A DNA stretch of 64,000 nucleotides from positions 806,001 to 870,000 of the forward strand of contig OY730442.1 of the NCBI GenBank assembly GCA_963422685.1, written 5' to 3'. A program made the translations under genes and the position numbers. Shown here piece after piece: positions 46,340 through 55,955 of the stretch. Numbering within the stretch: the stretch's first letter is position 1; every line of letters starts with the position of its first letter. Source of the DNA: Spongiihabitans sp963422685. GTDB lineage: Bacteria > Pseudomonadota > Gammaproteobacteria > Arenicellales > Poriferihabitantaceae. The notes under the pieces are model-generated. The model worked only from the letters and a program-made list of their open reading frames with translations, made no database searches and was not told the DNA's origin.

Positions 46340-48411
46340 TGCCGGCAGTCAGTCGAAACGAGGTTTTATGGCTGCTGTTACTGGCGCTGACCCTGCTCTG
46401 TTTGCTCTTTCGCGCTGAAGTTGATTGGCTGATAACCTACCCTGCAGCCTGGATACTTCCAGTTACCGGAATACTTAACATTGCCATGGACTGGTTCATT
46501 GACCAAACCGGCTGGTTTTTTCGCGGTCTGTCCGCATTGCTGGACATTCCGGTAAGAGGCATACAGGTGTTTTTGCAATTGCTGCCCTGGCCCGTAGTGG
46601 TGCTGCTGACGGCAGTGGCGGCCCATGCCGCAGCGGGATGGAAACTGGTGGCATTCTCAACTTTGGCGCTGTGTTACATGGTCATCGTTGGCTACTGGCC
46701 CGAAAGTATGAACTCGCTTTCATTGGTACTCATTTCGGTTCCGCTCGCCATTGCGGTGGGGTTTGCGTTCGGGGTGTGGGGATTCTTTTCGAAAAAGGCG
46801 GAAATATGGATTATGCCTTCTCTGGACATGCTGCAAACCATTCCCGCCTTCGCCTATTTACTGCCAGTGCTGCTGCTGTTCGGATTCGGCCCGGTGGTGG
46901 GGCTCATCGCCAGCCTGCTGTATTCATTTCCGCCCATGGTACGCAATACCATGCTCGGGCTGCGCCAGGTTTCACCGGAAGTCGTAGAGTCAGGATTGAT
47001 GAGCGGGGCATCCCCCGGCCAGCTATTCTGGTCCGTGCGGGTACCGGCCGCATCCAGGCAGCTCCTGCTTGGCGTCAATCAGACCACTATGGCGGCAGTT
47101 TCAATGGTGATTATTGCCTCTATTATCGGTGGAACCGCCGATATTGGCTGGGAAGTTCTTTCCAATATACGCAAGGCCCAATTCGGCGAGAGTGTACTGG
47201 CGGGCATTGTAATCGCCTTGCTGGCCATGGTTATTGACCGGATTACCGCCGGATTGGCCACGCGGGAAACGGGCAGTGCCAGCGATCATCATATTCTGAG
47301 GCGCCACAGGAATTGGCTAATCGGTTTGGCCGGCGCGGTTGTTTGCCTGGTGGCCGCCCGGTATTTACCCTTTCTGCAGGATTGGCCGAAAGAGTGGATG
47401 TATTACCCCGCAGACGCCATGAATCAGGGACTGGAAAACTTCATCGTTGCCTGGAGCGGATACATTGCCAAACTCAAGAGCATGACTTTTTTCTACCTGA
47501 TGCTGCCCGTCCGCATAGGATTCGAAGACACTATCAGCCCGTATTCCTGGGGGTTTGCGCTCACTGACATACATGTAATCGGTTATGCTATTTTCATGGC
47601 AGCGTTCATCGTGTTTGCGGCACGTAGATGGCGCATCAGCACCGCGATTGTCATTGCATTTTTCGCAATCCTGCTCTACTTCGGGCTGACCAAATTACCC
47701 TGGCTTGCCGTGATTGCCATGGCAACCCTGCTGGGATGGCAGCTAAATGGAAAACTACTCGCCATAGGAACCTGCTCGGCGCTGTCGTTTCTGGTGGTAG
47801 CCGGCGTATGGCCCAGCGCCATGCTCTCGGTTTATCTGTGCGGAATCGCAGTGGCTATTTCTTTTACTGTCGGCACGGCCATCGGCATTCTTGCCGCAGA
47901 AATTGAACTGGTATCCCGGGTTATAAGGCCGATCAACGACACACTGCAAACCATGCCCCTGTTCGTCATATTAATCCCGTTCGTGATGATTTTTAAAATT
48001 GGCGAATTCAGTGCATTACTGGCAATTATTGCTTACGCCATAGTGCCCGCAGTCCGCTATACCGAGCATGGCTTGCGCAATCTTCCCAAAGATGTCATCG
48101 AGGCTTCGATTTGCATGGGCTGCACAAAGTCGCAATTGTTATGGCAGGTTAAACTCCCGTTGGCACTGCCAGTAATCATGCTGGGGCTCAATCAGACAAT
48201 CATGTATGGCATCGCCATGCTGGTAATAGCGGCATTGGTGGGCACCAACGGCCTGGGACAGCAGGTTTATATTGGTCTGGGGGATGGAGATTTTGGCGTG
48301 GGCATTGTGGCCGGAATTGGCATGGCAATTATCGCCATGATTGCAGACCGTTTTACCCAAAGCTGGAGCAGGACAAGGCAGGCCGCATTCGGACTAAACC
48401 AGGGAACCTGA
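46339..48411 (+). CDS. proW: Betaine ABC transporter permease, two ProW domains fused
   Basis: 690 residues from the ATG that overlaps the proV stop. Two BPD-type permease modules occur in tandem. The first (about 120-320) includes PSLDMLQTIPAFAYLLP and the coupling loop GASPGQLFWSVRVPAASRQ. The second (about 460-680) includes PINDTLQTMPLFVILIP and GCTKSQLLWQVKLPLALP. One polypeptide could thus supply both transmembrane halves. Multiple hydrophobic segments are evident. Confidence 0.9.
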   Translation: MPAVSRNEVLWLLLLALTLLCLLFRAEVDWLITYPAAWILPVTGILNIAMDWFIDQTGWFFRGLSALLDIPVRGIQVFLQLLPWPVVVLLTAVAAHAAAGWKLVAFSTLALCYMVIVGYWPESMNSLSLVLISVPLAIAVGFAFGVWGFFSKKAEIWIMPSLDMLQTIPAFAYLLPVLLLFGFGPVVGLIASLLYSFPPMVRNTMLGLRQVSPEVVESGLMSGASPGQLFWSVRVPAASRQLLLGVNQTTMAAVSMVIIASIIGGTADIGWEVLSNIRKAQFGESVLAGIVIALLAMVIDRITAGLATRETGSASDHHILRRHRNWLIGLAGAVVCLVAARYLPFLQDWPKEWMYYPADAMNQGLENFIVAWSGYIAKLKSMTFFYLMLPVRIGFEDTISPYSWGFALTDIHVIGYAIFMAAFIVFAARRWRISTAIVIAFFAILLYFGLTKLPWLAVIAMATLLGWQLNGKLLAIGTCSALSFLVVAGVWPSAMLSVYLCGIAVAISFTVGTAIGILAAEIELVSRVIRPINDTLQTMPLFVILIPFVMIFKIGEFSALLAIIAYAIVPAVRYTEHGLRNLPKDVIEASICMGCTKSQLLWQVKLPLALPVIMLGLNQTIMYGIAMLVIAALVGTNGLGQQVYIGLGDGDFGVGIVAGIGMAIIAMIADRFTQSWSRTRQAAFGLNQGT

Positions 48412-48416
48412 CCGGC

Positions 48417-48450
48417 ATATTCTTCAGCTTGAATATAGTTTTATTATTTT
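48417..48450 (+). terminator. Probable terminator after the betaine transporter
   Basis: A 6-bp stem ATATTC / GAATAT with an 8-nt loop is followed by a T-rich stretch (AGTTTTATTATTTT), 5 bp past the permease stop and before the convergent serine hydrolase gene. Confidence 0.5.
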
Positions 48451-48453
48451 GTA

Positions 48454-49611
48454 TCAGCCGTATTTGCCTGCCACATCCCCCAATACCCGGATTATCTGCG
48501 CAGCGTAATCCACATCGTAGCCACTCTGGTTTTCAAGCACCGAGTAAAACACACAGACAACGCCAGTATCCAGGTCGGCGAGCATGAACTGGCCGCCATA
48601 GCCGCCGTGACCCAGCCATACGCCGTCGGTAAAGGTATGATTACTATAACCAATCCATTCCCGCGGCGGCGCATATTTTGGATACTGGCGTTTTCGGGTG
48701 TGTTCGATAAACCCCCGGTCCCCGACCACGCGACCGGCAACACCCCGCCCGCGCCTGGCAAACAACAAACCTGTCCGCGCCAGATCTCTGGCCGTCATAC
48801 AACCGCCTCCATTCACCGTCGGAAAGCCGTTACGATCGGTGCCACAATAAAATGCGCCCTCCAGACCCGCTGCCTCAACAATTTCCAACATCCATTGACG
48901 CACAGGCTTTCCACTTGCCCGTTCCACCACCCACGCCAATACATCGGTATTGGCCGATTTATAATTCACCCGTCCACAGTGGTTGGTCAGATCATCGCCT
49001 TTTATTGCACAAAGAAATTCAAATTGACCGGGGAGATGATTACCCTGTGGCGGCAATCGCCATCCAATGGTTTCTTCCTGCCCGTATGATGATGCAAAGG
49101 GGTCGGCATAGTCTTCTGAATAGTCATTCTCAATATTCATGTCGAGCACGTCCTGGATAACCGCCTTAGCGTATCCACTGCCAATTTCCGGGATGTAATA
49201 ATCCACCGTTCCGGACAAGTCGATTTTTCCGTCGGCAACCAGCGCACCCATCATCAAATTTACGAAAACCTTGGTGACAGACATAATGCTATGGGGTTGA
49301 TTCGGTCCAAAATCCGGCGCATAGGCTTCGTGGAGGACAGACTGGCCGCGCACCACCACCATGCCGGAAAACATTTTATGACGCATCAGATTCCGCACCT
49401 GGGCTAATTCACCGATACGGTAGTCGATTTCTTTGGTGAGCGTTAAAACATGATCCGACCTGAACATCAGCGCATAGCGATTGAGATTATGCAGATTATG
49501 AAAACCGTGCCGACGATGATCCGGTGTATTCCATCGTGCCTTGTTATCTGCAATGACCCTAAGGTCCGGGTTGGTATGGGTTTGCAATGCACCGGGCACG
49601 GTGGATTCCAT
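48454..49611 (-). CDS. Beta-lactamase-fold serine hydrolase
   Basis: Class C beta-lactamase/DD-peptidase-like fold. 385 residues. The nucleophile motif is SVTK (SxxK) and the second motif is YKSAN (YxN). A late HGGYGG stands in the KTG-like position. Relatives include esterases and 6-aminohexanoate-dimer hydrolase. There is no signal peptide, so it is likely cytosolic; the substrate is unknown. It converges on the transporter operon. Confidence 0.82.
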   Translation of the reverse strand: MESTVPGALQTHTNPDLRVIADNKARWNTPDHRRHGFHNLHNLNRYALMFRSDHVLTLTKEIDYRIGELAQVRNLMRHKMFSGMVVVRGQSVLHEAYAPDFGPNQPHSIMSVTKVFVNLMMGALVADGKIDLSGTVDYYIPEIGSGYAKAVIQDVLDMNIENDYSEDYADPFASSYGQEETIGWRLPPQGNHLPGQFEFLCAIKGDDLTNHCGRVNYKSANTDVLAWVVERASGKPVRQWMLEIVEAAGLEGAFYCGTDRNGFPTVNGGGCMTARDLARTGLLFARRGRGVAGRVVGDRGFIEHTRKRQYPKYAPPREWIGYSNHTFTDGVWLGHGGYGGQFMLADLDTGVVCVFYSVLENQSGYDVDYAAQIIRVLGDVAGKYG

Positions 49612-49870
49612 GGTTGATTAATTCATCATGATTGTACTAGAAAACCCTGGTCATCCTGCCAGTGAAATTGCCCGCCGCTGGTGCGGTCCCAACCGTTCTC
49701 CTGCTCCCGACCCTTATGGACAATCCTTGCGGGCGCCGGTTTTTTTGCCTTGCAGGGCGTGATTTCTCTGCCTGCCGAAACCGCAAATAAACGGGCGACA
49801 ATAGACCAGGGAGTAGTCCTGACCCCTGGCAATCACTATACTGCTGTCAAGACAACATGATATTGCCGGC

Positions 49871-50556
49871 ATGTGCGGACGATTCGCGAACCAGGTAAAA
49901 AATATGGACGGCTGGGCAAACATCCTCGGCGACTGGCCCGAGGATATTGTATTGCGCTACAATGTCTCGCCAACGCAAATCATACCGGCCTTTCTACTCA
50001 GTAAAGATAAAACCAGAACCAGCGGCATGGGGATGCGGTGGGGGCTGGTGCCGAGCTGGTGCAAACGGCCGGCGACTGAATTCGCCACGTTTAATCCCCG
50101 GTCAGAAACCGTTACCGAAAAACCGGCATTCCGCTCCGCCTAGAATAAATCCCGAACCTGCATCATTCCGGCGCTGGGTTATTACGAATGGAAGGGCGAC
50201 AAAGGCAGCAAACAACCTTATTTCATCCGTACAAAAAATCAGGCGCCGCTGGTGATGGCCGGATTATGGGACTACTGGAATCATGACCACCTGCGGCTTT
50301 ACTCCTGCACCATTATCACCCAGCCATCCGTCGGCCCGTCGGCCCGTTGGCCTGGCTGCATAGCCGTATGCCGGTGATGCTGGAACCCAATCAGGCCCGG
50401 GGCTGGTTAAAAGACGGCACCAACCGCCTTAATCTCATCCTCAAACAACAGCATACCGAACGACTGGATTTTTATGCCGTGAGCAGAGCAGTAAATTCTT
50501 CAACCCGTGACGGAGCAGAATTGATTCATAAGGAAACGACCCACAAAGCCGGATAA
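49871..50556 (+). pseudogene. SRAP-domain (YedK/HMCES) protein, broken
   Basis: SRAP proteins shield abasic sites in single-stranded DNA through Cys2 (family knowledge). The frame starts MCGRF as expected and runs to an in-frame TAG at 50141-50143, in a position where family members often have Trp. It continues in the same frame (CIIPALGYYEWKG) and is then frameshifted near 50325-50350 by a repeated CGTCGGCC unit. The tail resumes in another frame with SRMPVMLEPNQARGWL. Two independent lesions indicate decay rather than a sequencing slip. Confidence 0.85.
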
Positions 50557-50575
50557 ATGAGGCGTACCTGGCAGA

Positions 50576-52246
50576 TTGGTCATTAACTCCATCAACCGCA
50601 AAACAGTGAAAGACAAACAGGAATTCGACTACATCATCCTGGGCGCAGGCTCCGCTGGCTGCGTACTTGCCAATGAACTGAGCCATGACCCGGCGAATAA
50701 AGTGCTGATCCTGGAGGCCGGCCCCATGGACCACAAGTTCCTGATCCATATGCCGGCCGGGGTTTACAGCGTCCATAAGGACCCGAGCATCAACTGGAAC
50801 TATGACAGCGAATCCGAACCCGGGTTGGGGCAGCGGAATATTACACTGCCGCGAGGCAAGGTTCTGGGCGGTTCTTCGTCCATCAACGCCATGGTTTATA
50901 TGCGCGGGCATCCACAGGATTATGACTACTGGGGCGAGAATTATAATCTGCCGAAATGGAGTTACGATCAGTGCCTGCCCTATTTCAAGCAATGCGAATC
51001 TTCGGACCGCGGCGCCAGCGACTGGCGGGGCGCGAACGGCCGACTGGGCGTGACCAAGGGCACATTGGACAATCCGTTATTCGATGCTTTTATCGAAGCG
51101 GGCATCCAGTCCGGGCAAGGCTATTCTGACGACCCCAATGGATATAACCCGGAAGGGGTAGCCCGCCTGGACAGCACCACCAGGCATGGGCGGCGCTCAA
51201 GCGCCGCAGTGGCCCATCTGAAACCGGCGTTGTCACGTCCAAACCTGACCCTGCTCACTGGCGCGCTGGTGCATCGTATTGTCATCCATAATGGCAAAGC
51301 CGCTGCGGTGGAGTTCCATTATAAAGGCAATATACTCAACGCCCACACAGGACGAGAAATAATCGTTTCTGCGGGCGCCATTAAATCACCCCAATTGCTC
51401 ATGCTGTCCGGCATCGGCCCGACCAAACACATCGAAGAATTTGGCGTCAATCCAATTCATCATTTGCCCGGCGTGGGCCAAAACCTGCAAGATCACCTGT
51501 CAGTATCGGCGGTCTATGAATCGAAAAAACCAGTCACATTTCATCAGGCCAGCCGGCCGTTAAGAAAGCTGATGACCGGATGTCAATGGTTGTTAACCCG
51601 CAAGGGTTTTGTCGCCTCCAATATCTGGGAGGCAGGCGGTCATATCCGGGGCTATACCGAGGTTGAATTTCCCAACCTCCAGTATCATTTCGCCCCAATC
51701 CACAGCGAGTTTAACGGTGGCAAAATTCAATTATTTCAGGCCTTCACCACCCAACTGGACCAGCTCCGGCCGCGCAGCAGGGGCGAAATAAAACTCCTTT
51801 CAGCCGACCCCGCGCACCGACCCGCAGCCCATTTTAATTATCTTTCCGATCCTTTCGATGCCGGCGAACTGATTGAGGCGGTAAAACGAATTCGGGAACT
51901 GGTTTCCCAGCCGGCTTTCGATGAATTTCGCGGCAAAGAACGACATCCAGGCCCCGGGGTTAATTCAGACCAGGAAATTGAAGCCTGGGTGCGCCAGACC
52001 ACCACCACCGATTACCATCCAGGCTGCACCTGTCGCATGGGTACAGATGGTATGGCCGTGGTGGATGAGGAAATGCAAGTGCATGAATTAGAGGGGCTGC
52101 GGGTTGTCGATGCTTCGGTAATGCCGGATATTGTCAGCGGAAATCTAAATGCGCCGACCCAGATGATGGCGCTGCGTGCGGCGGATTTTATTCTTGGCCG
52201 GGAGCAGTTGCCCCGGTTTCAGGCGCGGTTTTCTTTTGATTCCTGA
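50576..52246 (+). CDS. GMC oxidoreductase, choline-dehydrogenase-like (second copy)
   Basis: 556 residues with FAD motif LGAGSAGCVLANEL and PRGKVLGGSSSINAMVYMRGH. SAGAIKSPQLLMLSGIGP and the C-terminal YHPGCTCRMG and NLNAPTQMMALRAADF follow. It is a paralogue of the gene at 29524-31191, but the two clearly differ in sequence. The start is a TTG without a clear ribosome site; a GTG ten codons later is the alternative. Choline or another alcohol is possible. Confidence 0.87.
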   Translation: MVINSINRKTVKDKQEFDYIILGAGSAGCVLANELSHDPANKVLILEAGPMDHKFLIHMPAGVYSVHKDPSINWNYDSESEPGLGQRNITLPRGKVLGGSSSINAMVYMRGHPQDYDYWGENYNLPKWSYDQCLPYFKQCESSDRGASDWRGANGRLGVTKGTLDNPLFDAFIEAGIQSGQGYSDDPNGYNPEGVARLDSTTRHGRRSSAAVAHLKPALSRPNLTLLTGALVHRIVIHNGKAAAVEFHYKGNILNAHTGREIIVSAGAIKSPQLLMLSGIGPTKHIEEFGVNPIHHLPGVGQNLQDHLSVSAVYESKKPVTFHQASRPLRKLMTGCQWLLTRKGFVASNIWEAGGHIRGYTEVEFPNLQYHFAPIHSEFNGGKIQLFQAFTTQLDQLRPRSRGEIKLLSADPAHRPAAHFNYLSDPFDAGELIEAVKRIRELVSQPAFDEFRGKERHPGPGVNSDQEIEAWVRQTTTTDYHPGCTCRMGTDGMAVVDEEMQVHELEGLRVVDASVMPDIVSGNLNAPTQMMALRAADFILGREQLPRFQARFSFDS

Positions 52247-52668
52247 ATATGGATAACAATGGACATGCGCAGCGCGCCCCTTGGCGTTGTGCATGATTAT
52301 GACGAAGTGGATAAATGGATGAGCGGATGCCGTTCAGCAGGTATTTGGCGACATCGAGATTCGACACAACACTAAAAAATTATCACGCGTCCTGGCAGAC
52401 CGGGACCACGAGGGCTGCTGTTACGGCGGGCAGTGCTGCGTAAAACGAATCAATAAACGGAGTTGGAGTTTGAACACACCCGTTTGGCAGGAAGAATGCT
52501 GTGCCTTGATGCGAATGAGGCCGGCTTTGATTTTTTCTTTTGCCCTACACATCAAAATCGGCATGCCCTTTGCGTAGCTTTGATAAACCGGGTGAAACCA
52601 GACTGGCAAGACAATCTACTGTTGCCTGGCGCCTTTTTCCTCAATCAGAAATTCGATATTTGTGCCAA
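52247..52668. other. Gene-poor stretch, nothing recognised
   Basis: 422 bp between the second GMC gene and yqeY. It has only short frames, with no recognised protein and no dnaG remnant despite the rpsU-yqeY context. Confidence 0.5.
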
Positions 52669-53112
52669 TCAGGAGAGCAGCGATTTAATCCTTGCACTGA
52701 CTTTTGCCATATCCGCCCGCCCCCGGGACCTGGCTTTTATCATGCCCACAACTTTGCCCATATCTTTCATGGATGCGGCGCCTGTTTGCTGCATGGCCTG
52801 CTGAATCAAAATATCCACTTCCTGGTCGGACAGCGGTTCCGGCAAGTAGGTTTCGAGAATGGCTATACTGGCTTTTTCCTTGTCCGCCAGATCTTCTCTG
52901 CTCCCTTTACTGAATTGTGCAGCCGCATCCTGACACTGCTTCACCATCTTTTGTACTATTTGCAACACGCCGTCGTCATCCAGTTCGACCTGATCATCCA
53001 CTTCCCTGCGTTGTATGGCCGCGCGTAACAATCTGATAGTCTCAAGTCTGGTCGCTGCCTTGTCCCGCATTGCGGTTTGCATGTCAGCAAACAGATTTTC
53101 CTTTAGGCCCAT
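52669..53112 (-). CDS. yqeY: YqeY/GatB-like protein
   Basis: 147 residues of the YqeY family, related to the tRNA-binding tail of GatB (family knowledge; exact role unsettled). It begins GLKENLFADMQTAMRDKAATRLETIRLLRAAI and ends with the typical MGKVVGMIKARSRGRADMAKVS. It lies 52 bp downstream of rpsU on the same strand, as in many gammaproteobacteria, but dnaG and rpoD do not follow. Confidence 0.92.
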   Translation of the reverse strand: MGLKENLFADMQTAMRDKAATRLETIRLLRAAIQRREVDDQVELDDDGVLQIVQKMVKQCQDAAAQFSKGSREDLADKEKASIAILETYLPEPLSDQEVDILIQQAMQQTGAASMKDMGKVVGMIKARSRGRADMAKVSARIKSLLS

Positions 53113-53164
53113 GGCATTTATCGTCGGCAGCGGTCCGAATGTCTCGCGGGTATTCTACAAAGAC

Positions 53165-53380
53165 CTAGTAAAGGCGCTTGTGCCTGGCTCTTTGACGGGA
53201 TACCCGCTTCATTTCCCGTCGAACCGCCGCATCGCCATCTCTTTTGCGCACAGCAGCAGGTTTTTCATAGCATTGGCGGCGGCGTGCTTCGGTAAAAACA
53301 CCGGCACGCTCACATGCCCGGCGAAATCGTCTTAAAATCACATCAAAAGGTTCGTTTTGTCGAACTTGTACGGATGGCAT
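53165..53380 (-). CDS. rpsU: 30S ribosomal protein S21
   Basis: A small basic ribosomal protein of 71 residues: PSVQVRQNEPFDVILRRFRRACERAG, then an Arg-rich tail ending RARHKRLY. Normal length. It precedes yqeY; the usual divergent tsaD is absent. Confidence 0.95.
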   Translation of the reverse strand: MPSVQVRQNEPFDVILRRFRRACERAGVFTEARRRQCYEKPAAVRKRDGDAAVRREMKRVSRQRARHKRLY

Positions 53381-53902
53381 AGGCTCTGTTCCCGGACTGG
53401 TTAAAAAGGGGCGCGATTGTACTGTATTTCCCTGCCGAATTCACCCGGCTTATTGGGTGATTCCTTGATTTCCGGCCTGATTTTTTCCTCGGCCCGAATC
53501 ATCGAATACTTCAGCATCCCGGCGTGCGCGCTGGATGTGCCCGAAGTATTTTGCGGGTTGGCGCTGGAGAATCGGAAACGGTGACGGTATGCAAGGAATT
53601 TGCTGCACGGTACGCCAAACCGGTTATGGCCCATCAGAAAAAACGGCGACGTTCATAAACGGCTTTGTAACATGGGTTGTGAATTTTTGAATACTATGAT
53701 GTCAACGGTTCGACACCACCAGGGGTTCCATACAGGCCATAACCTTAACCGCCCGCATTGGTTCCAGGTTTCGGTGTTCGTATTGAGCCGTGGTTGCAAA
53801 CATGATGAATCCAAGAATCGGGCGGGTCTACAGGGCGCCTAGAACAAGATAGTATGGAATCTCCAACTCCAGACGCGCCGATTGAATACATCAGTCTGCC
53901 AT
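53381..53902. other. Gene-poor stretch upstream of rpsU
   Basis: 522 bp with only short, family-less frames on either strand. It should contain the rpsU promoter, but no sequence was distinctive enough to call. No trace of tsaD was seen. Confidence 0.5.
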
Positions 53903-54502
53903 TCATACGCAAAGAATCTCCTGGGTTTTTTTCAAGGTTGCGCCTTGCTCTTTGATCAATGCCAGCGCTTCCCTGCCGGCTCTGCTTGCCACCGCGGCAA
54001 TCGCGTCTTCAACCACCGCCACTTTATACCCCCGCTCAAGCAGTCCGAGTGCCGCCGCTTTAACACAGTAATCGGTTGCTACACCGTAGACGATATATTC
54101 GTCGGCCGCCGCATTATTGATTATGGTGTCGGCGGCCGGATTGGTGAAAATATCAAAGGCCTGCTTTTCCAACAAAATTTGTGCGGCTGTATGGCGCAAT
54201 TCATGCGCCGGGATGGTCGATTCGTGGTTTTTAATGACTATGGTGTTTTCGACGGTCGTCTCGTCAATCTTCTGCTGTCCGGGGGTGTGCTGTATGCAGT
54301 GCGGCGGGAAAATTTCAAATTCTTTATCGTCGGGCAGATGTGCATCGGCTGAAGCAATAATCTGGATGCCGTTGTCCAGCGCGTAATCGGTCAGCGCTCG
54401 CAGATTCCCGCGAATCTGCTCGGCTCCAGGCACCGGGAGTGCGCCGTCGTGGTTGATAAAATCGTGTTGTGTATCGATGTCTACGAATATCTGGCGTGTC
54501 AT
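53903..54502 (-). CDS. Nicotinamidase/isochorismatase-family cysteine hydrolase
   Basis: 199 residues from an ATG with an AGGAG site about 10 bases upstream; a longer frame to 54637 exists but is not needed. It shows FVDIDTQHDF (catalytic Asp), ASADAHLPDD (metal-binding Asp and His), FPPHC and the nucleophile Cys in YGVATDYCVKAAALG. This is closest to nicotinamidase PncA, which feeds NAD salvage (family knowledge). Other isochorismatase-like hydrolases are possible. Confidence 0.85.
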   Translation of the reverse strand: MTRQIFVDIDTQHDFINHDGALPVPGAEQIRGNLRALTDYALDNGIQIIASADAHLPDDKEFEIFPPHCIQHTPGQQKIDETTVENTIVIKNHESTIPAHELRHTAAQILLEKQAFDIFTNPAADTIINNAAADEYIVYGVATDYCVKAAALGLLERGYKVAVVEDAIAAVASRAGREALALIKEQGATLKKTQEILCV

Positions 54503-54749
54503 GGCGGTTTGCTCCTGATCACTAGAAAATTTAAGTATAACAAAGGCATGAAGCGCGTACCATCTGGCAGCGATGTGGTTGACGCCGCGCGTTTCCAGAG
54601 AACGCGGAACAGGCTTATGCCGCGACCAGACCGGCAATACAGTAATTCGCCCAAAGACGCCGGTATGTTATATCATTGTGCGTCCTCCTGCTCTTTGTAA
54701 CAGGGCCGCATTCACTGCAAACCGTCAAATTCCTCAGCAAAAATACCAG

Positions 54750-55892
54750 ATGTATTCGCCAGAATATTTTCTGCGCTGGTTGTTCCTGAGCGGCTGCATG
54801 GCATTGCTGTCTGCATGCGCTGTTTACAAACCGGGCCAGCCGGGTATCGGGCAGCCGGTCGGATGGGATTCCATACCGGGTTGGCATGACGACAACCACG
54901 CCGAGGCCTGGCCCGCGCTGCAACATAATTGCCAGGCACTGGCAAAACAACCGGTCTGGGATGAAATCTGCCGCCAGGCTGATCGCATCAACCAGCCCGA
55001 CCACAATCAGGCCAGACGGTTTTTCCAGACCTGGTTTGTTCCGCATAAACTGTACGCAGCAGGCGGCCGCGAGCACGGCTTGATCACGGGATATTACGAA
55101 CCCTTGTTATTTGGCAGCACCGTTCCTGATGAGCGCTATCGATTCCCCATTTATCGGCGGCCTGAAAACCTGCTTACTGTGGATTTGAGTAGTTTGTATC
55201 CAGAACTGAAAAATAAACGGCTGCGCGGCCGCCGGGTGGGAAATAAAATAATTCCATTTTTTTCCAGGGCCGAAATCGAATCCGATGATGATCTGCTGGC
55301 CGGGCAGGAATTACTATGGCTGGACGATCGGGACGCCGTGTTTTTTCTGCATATACAAGGGTCTGGGCGGGTTCAACTGGAAGACGGGCAAACTGTCGGC
55401 GTCGGCTACAGCGATCAAAATGGGCATCCCTATGTGTCGATTGGTCGTATCCTGATGGAACAAGGCCACCTGAAACCAGAGGAAATTTCCTTGTTTACCC
55501 TTCGGCAGTGGTTGCGCGACAACCCTGACAAGGCGGGAAACCTGCTCAACGCCAATCCAAGCTATGTGTTTTTCGTGCTGCGGGAACTCATCGGGGCAGG
55601 CCCGACGGGCTCAATGAATGTGCCTTTAACCACGGAACGCAGCATCGCCATTGACCCAGAACTGGTCAGGCTCGGTACGCCGATATGGCTCGCCACCAAT
55701 TACCCGGGGCAGCCAGGCCGAAATTATGCACGGCTCGTGTTCGCCCAGGATACCGGCGGCGCCATCAAGGGCGCATTGCGTGCGGACTTGTTCTGGGGGC
55801 ATGGTGAGTATGCGGAACAGTCGGCGGGGATTATGCAGGAAAAGGGGCGATTGATCGTGTTGCTGCCCCGGTCAAAAGCAGCGGGGCTATAA
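54750..55892 (+). CDS. mltA: Membrane-bound lytic murein transglycosylase A
   Basis: Cleaves peptidoglycan glycan strands, forming anhydro-muropeptides (family knowledge). 380 residues with lipobox LLSAC after a hydrophobic signal, so an outer-membrane lipoprotein. The MltA domain includes GLITGYYEPLLFGS and VFFLHIQGSGRVQLEDG. The C-terminal 3D domain has FAQDTGGAIKGALRADLFWGHG, which contains the catalytic Asp region. The ATG at 54750 is chosen because the signal peptide follows it directly. Confidence 0.93.
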   Translation: MYSPEYFLRWLFLSGCMALLSACAVYKPGQPGIGQPVGWDSIPGWHDDNHAEAWPALQHNCQALAKQPVWDEICRQADRINQPDHNQARRFFQTWFVPHKLYAAGGREHGLITGYYEPLLFGSTVPDERYRFPIYRRPENLLTVDLSSLYPELKNKRLRGRRVGNKIIPFFSRAEIESDDDLLAGQELLWLDDRDAVFFLHIQGSGRVQLEDGQTVGVGYSDQNGHPYVSIGRILMEQGHLKPEEISLFTLRQWLRDNPDKAGNLLNANPSYVFFVLRELIGAGPTGSMNVPLTTERSIAIDPELVRLGTPIWLATNYPGQPGRNYARLVFAQDTGGAIKGALRADLFWGHGEYAEQSAGIMQEKGRLIVLLPRSKAAGL

Positions 55893-55955
55893 TTTTCCGG
55901 GTCGGATGATGACAGCCGGACAGGTAATCTGGTTTGAGTGCGAGGCCGCGCATTC

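Noticed and set aside
53401..53634. A 77-codon minus-strand frame upstream of rpsU.
   Set aside because: No family match, no ribosome site of note, and it probably spans the rpsU promoter region.
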